The notes beneath the pieces were generated by a model. The model did not search any database, was not told the origin of the DNA, and was given only the letters and a program-made list of their open reading frames with translations. DNA of 64,000 bases from Herbiconiux sp. (GTDB lineage: Bacteria > Actinomycetota > Actinomycetes > Actinomycetales > Microbacteriaceae): assembly GCF_004297105.1 (NCBI RefSeq), contig NZ_SCVE01000006.1, forward strand, positions 248,001-312,000. The letters are read 5' to 3'. Made by a program: the position numbers and the translations under genes. This document shows, piece by piece, positions 18,113 to 26,645 of the stretch (within the stretch, counting starts at the first letter, position 1; the number at the start of each line of letters is the position of its first letter).

Positions 18113-18210
18113 GCCGGTCTGGAGCCGCGCCGGGAGGGAATCAGGCGATTCTCGGTGCTGCGCCTGTGGACAACTCATGTCGAGCGTTCCGGATGCGGCA
18201 GGATGCCCGG

Positions 18211-19191
18211 ATGGCACTCCGACTCGACCCCACCCGCCCCCTCGTGTGGCGCACGCCGTTCTGCCTCCAGGTGGGTGTCGAGCCACCCGTGATCGTGCTC
18301 GACGACCTCTCGCCCGACGACGAGATCGTGATCGAGTTGCTCCGCGCGGGCGTCACGCCCGCGATGCTCGACGACGCCGTGGTGTCGCACGGCTGGAATC
18401 CGGTGCGGGTCGCGGAGCTGCTCGCCCGGGTGGGTCCCGCACTGTGCGACCGGGTGCCCCCACCCCTCGCGGGGCACACCATCGCCATCGACGGCCCCCC
18501 ACGGGATGCGGCGACCCTCCACACGCTGCTCGGAGCGCTCGGCGCACGGGTGTCCGTGGGCGCCGAAGTGCCCTGCGAGCCACCCTGCGGCGTCGCCCGC
18601 TCACCCGCAGCCGACACAGGATGCCACGCACTCGAGCCCGGTGCGGCGTGGAGGGCGACATCCGGAGCAGGCGCCGGAAAGCGAGTCGCGGTCGTGCTGT
18701 CGCACTACGTGGTGTCACCACGGGCGGCGGGCCTCTGGCTGCGGGCCGACGTGCCGCATCTGCTGGTGAGGTTCGGCGACCGCACCATCCGTGTGGGGCC
18801 GCTGGTGTCTCCCGGCAGAGGCCCGTGCGCCACCTGCCTCGAACTGCACCAGACCGACCGCGACGAGGCCTGGCCCGCCCTGGCCGCCCAGCTCGCACGT
18901 CGGCGAGCGCCGTCAGCCGATGCCCACGGACTGGCGGTGCTCGCACCGGTCGTGGCGCGCATCCTGAGCTCTTCCGGCGGAGGCTGGGCGACCCGGGTGG
19001 TGCGTCTTCCGCGGCTCGCCGTGGCCGAAGGCCTCGAACCCGGCGAGTGGCTCGACGAGCTCGAGCCCGTCAGTCCCCACCCGCGCTGCGGATGCCTGTC
19101 TCCGCCAGGAAACGCGACGGCTCGCGAACTCCCGACCTCCGCGACCCACCGGCCGCCCACGAGAGCGAGAGCCGTTCCTTGGCCCGGGTGA
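18211..19191 (+). CDS. E1-like / TOMM cyclodehydratase-type protein of unknown role
   Basis: This 326-residue protein resembles actinobacterial proteins related to the leader-binding/cyclodehydratase N-half of azole-peptide systems and to ThiF/E1 enzymes. It has an N-terminal winged-helix-like part (LDPTRPLVWRTPFCLQVG) and a C-terminal GRGPCATCLELHQTD. Four cysteines in CxxC and CxC (PRCGC) could form the structural zinc site of that fold. No ATP-binding glycine motif is obvious, and no YcaO partner or precursor peptide is nearby. ATG 18211 is preferred to GTG 18166 because the family-like sequence begins there. Its last 122 bp overlap the convergent helicase gene. The position next to uvrD/nudC recalls Rv3196. 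Confidence 0.7.
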   Translation: MALRLDPTRPLVWRTPFCLQVGVEPPVIVLDDLSPDDEIVIELLRAGVTPAMLDDAVVSHGWNPVRVAELLARVGPALCDRVPPPLAGHTIAIDGPPRDAATLHTLLGALGARVSVGAEVPCEPPCGVARSPAADTGCHALEPGAAWRATSGAGAGKRVAVVLSHYVVSPRAAGLWLRADVPHLLVRFGDRTIRVGPLVSPGRGPCATCLELHQTDRDEAWPALAAQLARRRAPSADAHGLAVLAPVVARILSSSGGGWATRVVRLPRLAVAEGLEPGEWLDELEPVSPHPRCGCLSPPGNATARELPTSATHRPPTRARAVPWPG

Positions 19192-20824
19192 GCCCCACGT
19201 ACAGCAGCCGCCGCTCCTCGTCGACGCCCTCGAGCCCGGCAGCATGGCTGATCGGCAGCAGACCCTCCGACACCCCGGCCACGAACACGGCCCGCCACTC
19301 GAGTCCCTTGGCCGAGTGCAGGGTGGCGAGCGTCACCGCCCGCACGGTGGGCTCGTGGTGCGACGACTGCCGTTCGAGCAGCTCGTCGGTGAACTGCCGG
19401 AACGTCGTGCCGGGCGGCATCCCCTCGGCGAGCCCCATGAGGGCGTTCAGCGCCTCCCACCGGTCGCGCACGGCACCCAGACCCTCGGGCGCCTCCTGCG
19501 ACCAGCCGCGCGTGCGCAGCACATCGCTCACCGACTTGAACAGCGGCTCATCGACGATGGAGACGGATGCCGCCCGCAGCTCCATCACGGCCCGCTTCAC
19601 CTCGGGCTGGTCGAAGAACCGTGCACCGCCGCGCAGCTGATACGCCACTCCGGCGGCCGTGAGCGCCTGCTCCAGCAGCGCGGTCTGCGCGTTCACGCGA
19701 TAGAGCACCGCGATGTCCTGCGGTTCGATCCCCTGCGCGACGAGCGATCGGATGTCGGCGGCGATGCCGGCGGCCTCCGCCTGGTCGTCGGCGTACGCGG
19801 TGATGACGGGGTCCGGATGCTCGGGCTGCGCGACCGGGGCACCCTCAGCCGGCGCATCCGCGCCCGGTGCACTGCTCGACGCCGCGTGCAGGGTCAGGGC
19901 TCCGGGCCTCCCCCGCATCAGCCGGTTCGCCCCCGCCACGATCGCGGGCGTCGACCGGTAGTTCTGCTCGAGAGACACGATGGTGGCGCTCTGGTGCGCC
20001 CGCCCGAAGCCGAGCAGGTAGTCGGCACTCGCGCCCGCGAACGAATAGATGGTCTGGCTGGCATCGCCCACCACACAGAGGTCGCGGCGGTCGCCGAGCC
20101 ACTGCTGGAGGAGGTGATGCTGGAGGGGTGAGACATCCTGGAACTCGTCGACGGTGAAGAAGCGGTACTGCTCGCGCACCTGGATGGCGACGGATGGCTC
20201 GACCTCGATCATGCCGGCGGTCACGAGCAGCACGTCTTCGAAGTCGAGCTGGCGCCGCTCGTCTTTGAGCTGCTCATAGCGCTCGCTCACCTGCACCATC
20301 TGCTCGACCGACACCCCCTGAGGCAACGACCGGCTCGACCGCGCGGCGAGCTCGTACTCGGCGATGCTGAGGTTGGAGACCTTGCGCCACTCGATCTCGG
20401 CGGCCAGGTCGCGCAGAGTGGCGGTGTCGAGCCGCAGCTTCAGCCCCTCGGCGGCGTGCGCGATGGCCCGCGCCTTGTTGTCGAGGATCTTGGGGGCCTC
20501 TCCCCCGATCACCTGCGGCCAGAAGTAGTTGAGCTGTGCGAGGGCTGCCGAATGAAAGGTGCGGGCGGCGACGCCGTGCGCCCCGAGTCCGCGCAGCCGC
20601 GTGCGCAGTTCGGCCGCCGAGCGGGCGGTGAAGGTGAGAGCCATCACCCGGTTCGGGGGGTACACGCCGGTGGCGACCCCGTAGGCGATCCGGTGCGTGA
20701 TGGCCCGGGTCTTGCCGGTGCCCGCACCGGCGAGGATGCACACCGGGCCGAGCAGCGATCGTGCCGCCACCCGCTGCTGCGGATCGAGGGCATCGAGCAG
20801 GGCGTCGGCGGAGGGTTCCGTCAC
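19070..20824 (-). CDS. UvrD/PcrA-type (SF1A) DNA helicase
   Basis: The 584-residue SF1 helicase shows motif I AGAGTGKTRAITHRI, motif II VDEFQDVSPLQ, motif III GDASQTIYSFAGA, motif IV EQNYRSTPAI, motif V TLHSAKGLEW and motif VI VGLTRAKERL. It unwinds DNA 3' to 5' in repair or replication restart. The position beside nudC matches mycobacterial uvrD2, but the C-terminal HRDC domain of that protein is absent here and the protein is correspondingly shorter. The GTG start overlaps the nudC stop by four bases (GTGA), so the genes are coupled. The 3' end overlaps the convergent E1-like gene. Confidence 0.92.
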   Translation of the reverse strand: MTEPSADALLDALDPQQRVAARSLLGPVCILAGAGTGKTRAITHRIAYGVATGVYPPNRVMALTFTARSAAELRTRLRGLGAHGVAARTFHSAALAQLNYFWPQVIGGEAPKILDNKARAIAHAAEGLKLRLDTATLRDLAAEIEWRKVSNLSIAEYELAARSSRSLPQGVSVEQMVQVSERYEQLKDERRQLDFEDVLLVTAGMIEVEPSVAIQVREQYRFFTVDEFQDVSPLQHHLLQQWLGDRRDLCVVGDASQTIYSFAGASADYLLGFGRAHQSATIVSLEQNYRSTPAIVAGANRLMRGRPGALTLHAASSSAPGADAPAEGAPVAQPEHPDPVITAYADDQAEAAGIAADIRSLVAQGIEPQDIAVLYRVNAQTALLEQALTAAGVAYQLRGGARFFDQPEVKRAVMELRAASVSIVDEPLFKSVSDVLRTRGWSQEAPEGLGAVRDRWEALNALMGLAEGMPPGTTFRQFTDELLERQSSHHEPTVRAVTLATLHSAKGLEWRAVFVAGVSEGLLPISHAAGLEGVDEERRLLYVGLTRAKERLSLSWAAGGSRRSGVREPSRFLAETGIRSAGGD

Positions 20825-21813
20825 GCGCGCTCCGGCTCGGGCAGAGGGCCGCCGTACCAGCGCTCGATGATCGCCCGGGCGATCGAGGAGCTCCCGGGCA
20901 GCAGCACGCCGCTCGCCGGGTCGGCGAGCTGCTCGCGGGTGAACCAGCGCAGGTCGAGGATCTCCTCGCCGTCGGGCTGCAGCTCCACCGGGTGCTCGTC
21001 GGAGACCCGGGCGAGGAAGCCCACCATGAGCGAGGCGGGGAACGGCCACGGCTGCGATCCGAGGTACTCGGGGTCATCGATCACCACACCCGACTCCTCC
21101 GCGATCTCGCGGATGGCGGCGGCCTCGAGCGACTCCCCCGGCTCCACGAAGCCGGCGAGCAGTGAATAGCGGTTGCTCTCCCAGAGCGCGTTCGAACCGA
21201 GCAGCAGGCGGTCGTCGCGGTCGACGATGCCCACGATCACCGCGGCATCCGTACGCGGGAAGAGCTCGATGTCCTGCACCGGGCAGCGCCGCACCCAGCC
21301 GCCGGCCTCCACCAGCGTCTCGGCGCCGCACCGCGGGCAGTGCGTGTGGGTGGCGTGCCAGTTGAACATGGCGAGAGATTCGGTGAAGAGGCCCGCGGCG
21401 GCGTCGTCGAGGTCGGCGGCGACCATGCGCAGATTCACCCAGCTGGAGTCGGCGGTCTCGAAGGCCGGCGCCTGCTCATCCGTCACCGAGATGGCGAAAT
21501 GCGGATCGCCTTCGGCCGACACCCCGAGATAGAGGCGCACGCCGAGGGCTTCCGCCACGACATCGGGCAGCTCGGAGGGGCGGATGGAGGCGAGCTCGGG
21601 GCGCACCACGAGGTCGGGTGCGCGACCGAAGCCGTCCCACCCGGTGGGGTTCGCGCCGGTGCGGGCCAGCGCCTGACCGCGGTGCAGCACGAGCACACGG
21701 GCTGCGTCGGCGGCCCAGTGGCTGTCGAGGAGGCCGGGATCGGTGCGCGCGGCGTGATCGCGGTCGATTCGGTGCCGCGCAAGCGGCAGGAGGGACTGAA
21801 AGGCGCGTGACAT
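20821..21813 (-). CDS. nudC: NAD+ diphosphatase (NADH pyrophosphatase), Nudix family
   Basis: The 330-residue protein has the NudC layout. An N-terminal domain is followed by a zinc ribbon of which three cysteines are evident (CPRCG and RRCP), the Nudix box GFVEPGESLEAAAIREIAEESG (about residues 215-236) and the NADH-specific SQPWPFPASLMVGF downstream. It hydrolyses NAD(H) to AMP and NMN(H), and in E. coli the enzyme also removes NAD caps from RNA. The fourth zinc cysteine is not obvious. It is the first gene of a coupled pair with the UvrD-like helicase and is divergent from a phosphotransferase gene 60 bp away. Confidence 0.93.
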   Translation of the reverse strand: MSRAFQSLLPLARHRIDRDHAARTDPGLLDSHWAADAARVLVLHRGQALARTGANPTGWDGFGRAPDLVVRPELASIRPSELPDVVAEALGVRLYLGVSAEGDPHFAISVTDEQAPAFETADSSWVNLRMVAADLDDAAAGLFTESLAMFNWHATHTHCPRCGAETLVEAGGWVRRCPVQDIELFPRTDAAVIVGIVDRDDRLLLGSNALWESNRYSLLAGFVEPGESLEAAAIREIAEESGVVIDDPEYLGSQPWPFPASLMVGFLARVSDEHPVELQPDGEEILDLRWFTREQLADPASGVLLPGSSSIARAIIERWYGGPLPEPERA

Positions 21814-21873
21814 GGTTGCTCAATCGTGCGTGGCGAAAGCCGTGGCCGGGACCAGCCGCCCTACCCTAGAGGT

Positions 21874-22920
21874 ATGGCGAGATCCCACCTCACTCTAGCC
21901 GCGCTCGCGACTTCGGCCGTCGCCGGAGCCGACATCGTGGCCACCCGCGCGCTCACGAATTCCGCGGCCGGCCGCTTCGACGCGGCCGTCGTCACGCTGC
22001 GCTCGGGCGAGGAGTACGCCGTGCGTGTGCCGGTCGACTCCGACGCCGAATCGGAGCAGTCGCGCGACCTCGTGGCGCTGAATGCGCTCACGCCGGGTGT
22101 GCGGTCGCGGCTGCCGTTCCACATCCCCTCTTTCGTCGGCCAGGCGCCCGTGGGCGAGACCCGAGCCGTGGTCTACGACTTCATCCCGGGGCACCCGGCG
22201 ACGCTGGCCGATGTCGGGGGCGAGCACAGCGCATCCGTGTCGATCGGGCGCGCCATCGCCGCCGTGCACTCGCTGCCCACCTCGGTGGTGTCGGATGCGG
22301 GGCTCACCACGAACACGGCCACCCAGATCGCCGTCACCTCGCGCAAGCTCGCCGATCGCGCCGGAGCCAGCGGCAAGGTGCCGAAGGAGCTGCTCACACG
22401 CTGGGCCACGGCACTCGACGACAGTGCGCTCTGGCAGTTCCAGCCCACCGTGGTGAACGGCGCCCTGGCACCCGAGTCGTTCCTGCTCATCGATCACCAG
22501 GTCACGGGAGTGATCGGCTGGCAGAACCTGCGCGTCGGTGATCCCGCCCTCGACCTGTACTGGCTCAACTCCGCGTCGAGCGCATCGAGCGCCGACCTCG
22601 TGTACGACGGCTATGAAGCCGCTCTCGCCCGGCCCGCCGACCACCAGTTGCGCAAGCGTGCCCGACTGTATGCCGAACTCGAGATCGCCCGCTGGCTGCT
22701 GCACGGCATCGACAGCCGCGATGACTCCGTGGTGGCCGACGCGGTGGCCATGCTGGCGAGCCTCCGGGCCACCGTCGAGAACGACCTCCTGAACCCGTTG
22801 TCGACCGATACCGGCCAGATCATGGCGGTCGAAGACGTGGAGGCCATGCTCGATCGCACGCCGATCCCGGGTGCCGCATCCGGGGCCACGGCACACGCGA
22901 ACCGCATCGCCGAAGACTGA
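21874..22920 (+). CDS. APH/macrolide-2'-phosphotransferase-like kinase
   Basis: The 348-residue protein belongs to the aminoglycoside/macrolide phosphotransferase-like kinase fold. The N-lobe contains the strand YAVRVP, the C-lobe FQPTVVNGALAPESFLLID occupies the catalytic-loop position, and VTGVIGWQNLRVGDPALDLYW replaces the usual IDWE metal loop. The standard HGDLHPGN and IDFE sequences are altered (VNGALAPES, IGWQ), so ATP transfer may be weak or redirected. ATG 21874 has AGAGG close upstream. Resistance is not implied: such proteins are common housekeeping genes beside nudC/adnAB in this family. The natural substrate is unknown. Confidence 0.75.
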   Translation: MARSHLTLAALATSAVAGADIVATRALTNSAAGRFDAAVVTLRSGEEYAVRVPVDSDAESEQSRDLVALNALTPGVRSRLPFHIPSFVGQAPVGETRAVVYDFIPGHPATLADVGGEHSASVSIGRAIAAVHSLPTSVVSDAGLTTNTATQIAVTSRKLADRAGASGKVPKELLTRWATALDDSALWQFQPTVVNGALAPESFLLIDHQVTGVIGWQNLRVGDPALDLYWLNSASSASSADLVYDGYEAALARPADHQLRKRARLYAELEIARWLLHGIDSRDDSVVADAVAMLASLRATVENDLLNPLSTDTGQIMAVEDVEAMLDRTPIPGAASGATAHANRIAED

Positions 22921-22947
22921 CCCCACCCCTCGAGTCGCCCTCGCCCT

Positions 22948-23169
22948 CCACTTGCCACAACATGTGGCAACCCCACCCCGCAGGCAACACTTTGCGGCAA
23001 GTCGCCCCCGCACCCACCCAGCCCCCACTCCACTTGCCACAACATGTGGCAACCCCACCCCGCAAACCACACTTCGCGGCAACTCGCCCACGCAACCCCC
23101 AGCCCCCCCGCTCCACTTGCCACAACTTGTGGCAAGCCCACGCCGCGGGCAACACTTCGCGGCAAGTCG
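22948..23169. repeat. Three tandem copies of a ~57-bp palindromic repeat
   Basis: Units at 22948-23004, about 23030-23086 and 23113-23169 recur with a period of 82-83 bp. Each unit begins CCACTTGCCACAAC, contains an inner palindrome (TTGCCAC...GTGGCAA), and ends GCGGCAAGTCG (GCGGCAACTCG in the second unit), so unit ends are also inverted with respect to each other. They occupy most of the 296-bp gap between the convergent kinase and adnB genes. The rest of the gap is a C-rich spacer without visible genes. Reading frames through the repeat are repetitive and not gene-like. Confidence 0.8.
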
Positions 23170-23216
23170 ATCCGCGCGCGACGGCCCGGCCTTCCCGTCG
23201 CGCGCCGGCGCCGACG

Positions 23217-26200
23217 TCAGGCCATCGAGCTCTCGATGAGCGCCACCAGTTCGGCCTCGCTGAAGAGCCGCTCGGGCCGGATGACGCGGTCGTCGGCCAC
23301 GAAGTAGAACGACGCGTCCACGCGGTCGACGTCGATGCCCTTCCAGCGCGCATAGGCGAGCCGGTAGAGGGCGAGCTGCAGCTGCTTCAGCTCGAGGTCG
23401 TCGGCATCGACGGGCGCCTTGCCCGTCTTCCAGTCCACCACCTCGAAGCGGTCGCCCTCGGCGAAGATCGCGTCGATCTTGCAGATGATGATGCGGCCGG
23501 CGAGCACGAGGTGGATCTCCACCTCCACCTCCACGGGCTTCCGCCCCGCGAAGTCGGAGGCACCGAAGAGCGCGATGAGTTCGTCGAGCCGGCGCTGCTC
23601 CGCCTCCTCGAGCCCCATCTGCTCCTCGCGATCCGTCGATTCTGGCCCCATGACGGCACGGGAAGGGCCAAAATCGACGGGTCGCGAGGAGGAGTCTTCG
23701 AAGGCGTCGGTCTCGTGGTCCAGGCGGTCGAGGGCGTCGTCACCCAGAGCGGATGCGGGCACGAGGTCGGTACTCCCGCCGCGCCGGTACAGCTCCTCCA
23801 CCCAGCTGTGGAACCGGGTGCCGAGCCGGGTCTGGCGGTAGGGCCGCTCCGGCATGGGCCGGGCGAGGCCGCGCAGCACCTTCTGCGGCTCCGACACGTA
23901 GTCCTTGAAGCGGGAGGCCGGGATGCGCGCGGGCAGATCGAGCAGCGTCTCGCCGTCGCGCGCGGCCCGTTCGGCGAGCAGCAGCTCGATCTCGTGATCC
24001 CAGGGAGTGGCCGCTGCCGGGTCGGCCCGCTCGACCAGAGCGGCGGCAGCCGCCACCCGCGACCGCCGGCCGCCGAGCGGATCACGCGGCCAGATCGTCC
24101 AGCTCTCCGCCTCAGCGAGCGGATTCTCCTCGGCCTGGGGCGCCTCCGGAAGCACGCCGTGCTCGATCAGGCCTGCCGACTCGAGTTCCCGCAGGTACGA
24201 GCCCGGGCCTCGGGCACCCTTGAGCCCGGTTGTCCAGAACGAGCCGGCGAGCAGCAGGTGCTCTCGGGCGCGAGTGACGGCCACGTAGATCAGCCGCCGT
24301 TGCTCGGCCGCGTAGTGGTTCGAGTTGGCATCGCTGAAGGCGTCGAGAGCGGGCCGGAAATCGTTCTGCACGTCGAGGCCCCGCCAGTGCAGTGTCGGCA
24401 GCTCCGCGGCGTCACCGCGGAAGTCGAAGGGCAGCTCGCCGAACGTGAGCCAGCCCTGGGTCGACATCGGGGCCCCCGGCAGTTCCTTCTCGACCATGCG
24501 CGGGATGGCCACCACATCCCATTCCAGCCCCTTCGCCCCGTGGATTGTGAGGATCTGCACCGTGCCGGGCTCGGGCTCGTCGCTGCGTGGCTCGAGGCGG
24601 TCGCGCTTCTCGGCCTCCTCGAGCCAGGCCAGGAACTCGCCGAGGCCGGCCGCGGGGTCGAGCGCGAGGAACGAGGTGAGCTGCTCGGCGAAGGCATCGA
24701 GCCCGGCGCGGCCCTCCGCCGCATGCGGACTCGCCAGCACCTCGACATCGAGCAGTAGCTCCTGCTGCACGAGGTCGACGAAGTCGAGCAGGCCGAGACC
24801 GGCACGGCTGCGCAAGTGGGCGAGCTGCAGGGCAGCGCGGCGCAACCTCTCCCGCCCGATGTCACTGAACCCCGCCAGCGCGCTGTGCTCGGGCTTCGCG
24901 GTGGCCATGAAATCGAGGGCATCGACGATCGAGCGGTCTTCATCGGCCACAACGGATGCGCGCAGCTGCCCTGTGACGTCGGGATCCAGCTTCTGGAAAC
25001 GATGGTCGCGCTCGGCGATCCACGATGCGAGCGAGCGCAACGCCACCAGGTCTTTGGGTCCGATCCTCCAGCGCGCTCCCGCCAGAACTCGCAGCAGGTC
25101 GGGACCGGCCGTCGGGTAGTAGAGCACGCGCAGGGTCGACACGAGGTCGGCGATGGCGGGTTGAGCGAGCAGACCGCCGATTCCGAGCACGTGGTACGGG
25201 ATGCCGCGGGCCTCGAGCGCCGCGGTGAACGGCTCGATCTTCTTCACCGAGCGGCAGAGCAGGGCCGCGGAACGGCGGCGCCCGTCGGCATCAGGAACCA
25301 GACGCTCCTCGAACCAGGCCGCCACGGAGTGCGCCTCGTCGATGATGGTCTCCTCGAAACGCACGTCGAGCGCGCCCCGGGCCACGCCCGGCCGCGCGGC
25401 GAGCTTCTCGACCGCGATCCCCGCGGAGGCCGAGAGCGGCGCCACGAGGGTGTTGGCCGCGTCGAGCACCAGCTGTGGATTGCGCCAGCTCGTCGAAAGG
25501 GCGAAAGGCGGAGCTTCTGCCCCGCCGAAGTCGCGACCGAAGCGGGCGAGGTTCGCGGCGCTGGCGCCCCGCCATCCGTAGATCGACTGGTGCGGGTCGC
25601 CGACGGCCATCACGGCGTGACCACGGAAGAGCGTCGAGAGCAACCGGGTCTGCACCACGCTCGTGTCTTGATACTCGTCGAGCAGCACCACGCGATAGCG
25701 CTCGCGGTAGTCGGCGACGACGCGCGGGTTCGACTCGACGATCGCGAGCGCCAGCGCGATCTGGTCGGAGAACTCCACGTAGCCGCGGCGGATCTTCTCC
25801 TCGGCGTAGGCATCCGCGAGGTCGAGCAGCAACGGCAGCGCCGACACCTGGCCCACGGCGCGTTCGACGTAGGCGAACACGCCGGGCGGAATCGAGCCGT
25901 CTTTCGCCGCGGCCTTCGGCAGCTCCGCGATGCGGGCGAACTGCTCGGCGTACCGTGCGACGGGCCCGGACGACACGACGTTCTCGCTCAGGGCGCGGCT
26001 CACCTGCAGCACCGCCGAGGTGACGACGTCGACCGACTTGTCGATGCGCAGCAAGCGCTCGTCGCCGGAGGCCACCACGACCTTGCGGGCCAGCTGCCAG
26101 GCCGAGGCCTCGCTCAGCACCGCCGCCTCACCCTCGCGGCCGATGGTGACGGCGTTCTCGCGGAAGATGCTGTTCGCGAAGGCGTTGTAGGTGGCGATCT

Positions 26201-26645
26201 CGGGTGCGTCGAAACGATCGAACACCACGTCGCCGAGGCCGGAGGCCGCGAGCTGGGCGAGCCGGTCGCGGATGCGCACCGCCAGTTCACCGGCCGCCTT
26301 GCGCGTGAAGGTGAGGCCGAGCACCTCGGGCACTCCCACGAGGCCGTTGGCCACGAGCCAGACGACCCGGTTCGCCATGGTCTCCGTCTTGCCGCTGCCG
26401 GCACCCGCCACGACGATGCGCGCATCCATCGGAGCCTCGATCACCGCGCGCTGCTGGTCGGTGGGGCGCGGCAGCCCGAGCCGGTCGGCGATGTCGAAGG
26501 CGGAGATCTCCGCAGCGGTGGCAGCGGCACGGGCCGCCTCCGTCACCTGAGCCCCGCCGCGCTCCTCCGCCGCCACCCGTGCGCCAACGGGTGCGAACGC
26601 CTCCGGGTCGTCGAGCGCCGACAGGTCGAAGAGGGCGTCGCTCAT
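23217..26645 (-). CDS. adnB: AdnB-like helicase-nuclease subunit
   Basis: The 1142-residue protein joins an SF1 helicase to a C-terminal RecB-type nuclease. Motif I is VAGAGSGKTETMANRV, motif II LLDEYQDTSVVQ, motif III GDPHQSIYGWRGA, motif V LTIHGAKGLEW and motif VI VAVTRAREHL. The nuclease motif near residue 1068 reads DAIF...VVDWKTGK. It lies directly behind an AdnA-like gene with an ATGA overlap, the arrangement of mycobacterial AdnAB, which resects double-strand breaks for recombination. A 70-bp palindrome (23622-23691) is inserted in frame at residues about 985-1008, in the linker before the nuclease domain, and is read through without a stop. Confidence 0.92.
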   Translation of the reverse strand: MSDALFDLSALDDPEAFAPVGARVAAEERGGAQVTEAARAAATAAEISAFDIADRLGLPRPTDQQRAVIEAPMDARIVVAGAGSGKTETMANRVVWLVANGLVGVPEVLGLTFTRKAAGELAVRIRDRLAQLAASGLGDVVFDRFDAPEIATYNAFANSIFRENAVTIGREGEAAVLSEASAWQLARKVVVASGDERLLRIDKSVDVVTSAVLQVSRALSENVVSSGPVARYAEQFARIAELPKAAAKDGSIPPGVFAYVERAVGQVSALPLLLDLADAYAEEKIRRGYVEFSDQIALALAIVESNPRVVADYRERYRVVLLDEYQDTSVVQTRLLSTLFRGHAVMAVGDPHQSIYGWRGASAANLARFGRDFGGAEAPPFALSTSWRNPQLVLDAANTLVAPLSASAGIAVEKLAARPGVARGALDVRFEETIIDEAHSVAAWFEERLVPDADGRRRSAALLCRSVKKIEPFTAALEARGIPYHVLGIGGLLAQPAIADLVSTLRVLYYPTAGPDLLRVLAGARWRIGPKDLVALRSLASWIAERDHRFQKLDPDVTGQLRASVVADEDRSIVDALDFMATAKPEHSALAGFSDIGRERLRRAALQLAHLRSRAGLGLLDFVDLVQQELLLDVEVLASPHAAEGRAGLDAFAEQLTSFLALDPAAGLGEFLAWLEEAEKRDRLEPRSDEPEPGTVQILTIHGAKGLEWDVVAIPRMVEKELPGAPMSTQGWLTFGELPFDFRGDAAELPTLHWRGLDVQNDFRPALDAFSDANSNHYAAEQRRLIYVAVTRAREHLLLAGSFWTTGLKGARGPGSYLRELESAGLIEHGVLPEAPQAEENPLAEAESWTIWPRDPLGGRRSRVAAAAALVERADPAAATPWDHEIELLLAERAARDGETLLDLPARIPASRFKDYVSEPQKVLRGLARPMPERPYRQTRLGTRFHSWVEELYRRGGSTDLVPASALGDDALDRLDHETDAFEDSSSRPVDFGPSRAVMGPESTDREEQMGLEEAEQRRLDELIALFGASDFAGRKPVEVEVEIHLVLAGRIIICKIDAIFAEGDRFEVVDWKTGKAPVDADDLELKQLQLALYRLAYARWKGIDVDRVDASFYFVADDRVIRPERLFSEAELVALIESSMA
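23622..23691. repeat. Palindromic element embedded in the adnB coding sequence
   Basis: Arms of 27 bp (23622-23648 and 23665-23691) pair with only two mismatches around a 16-nt loop. The outer ends read CTCCTCGCGA and TCGCGAGGAG, and the right arm carries CCAAAATC; both modules recur in the intergenic elements at 45168 and 46239. The protein segment it encodes (about SRPVDFGPSRAVMGPESTDR) lies between conserved helicase and nuclease domains. Confidence 0.8.

Noticed and set aside
18164..18172. TGTGGACAA as a DnaA box; another TGTGGACAA at 46210-46218
   Set aside because: Single isolated matches without clustering, an AT-rich region or dnaA/dnaN genes do not indicate an origin.
18211..19191. 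Azole-containing peptide biosynthetic cluster
   Set aside because: Only a cyclodehydratase-like protein is present. There is no YcaO enzyme, dehydrogenase or precursor peptide within the surrounding genes.
21874..22920. Antibiotic resistance phosphotransferase
   Set aside because: The catalytic loop and metal motif differ from known resistance enzymes, and the gene sits in a conserved chromosomal neighbourhood.
22948..23169. Possible CRISPR array
   Set aside because: The repeated part is about 57 bp and internally palindromic, spacers of about 25 bp are C-rich and similar, there are only three units, and no cas genes are nearby.
22611..23353. Minus-strand open frames through the tandem repeat
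   Set aside because: They translate to repeated Gly/Trp/Val peptides created by the DNA repeat and overlap both flanking genes without a credible start.
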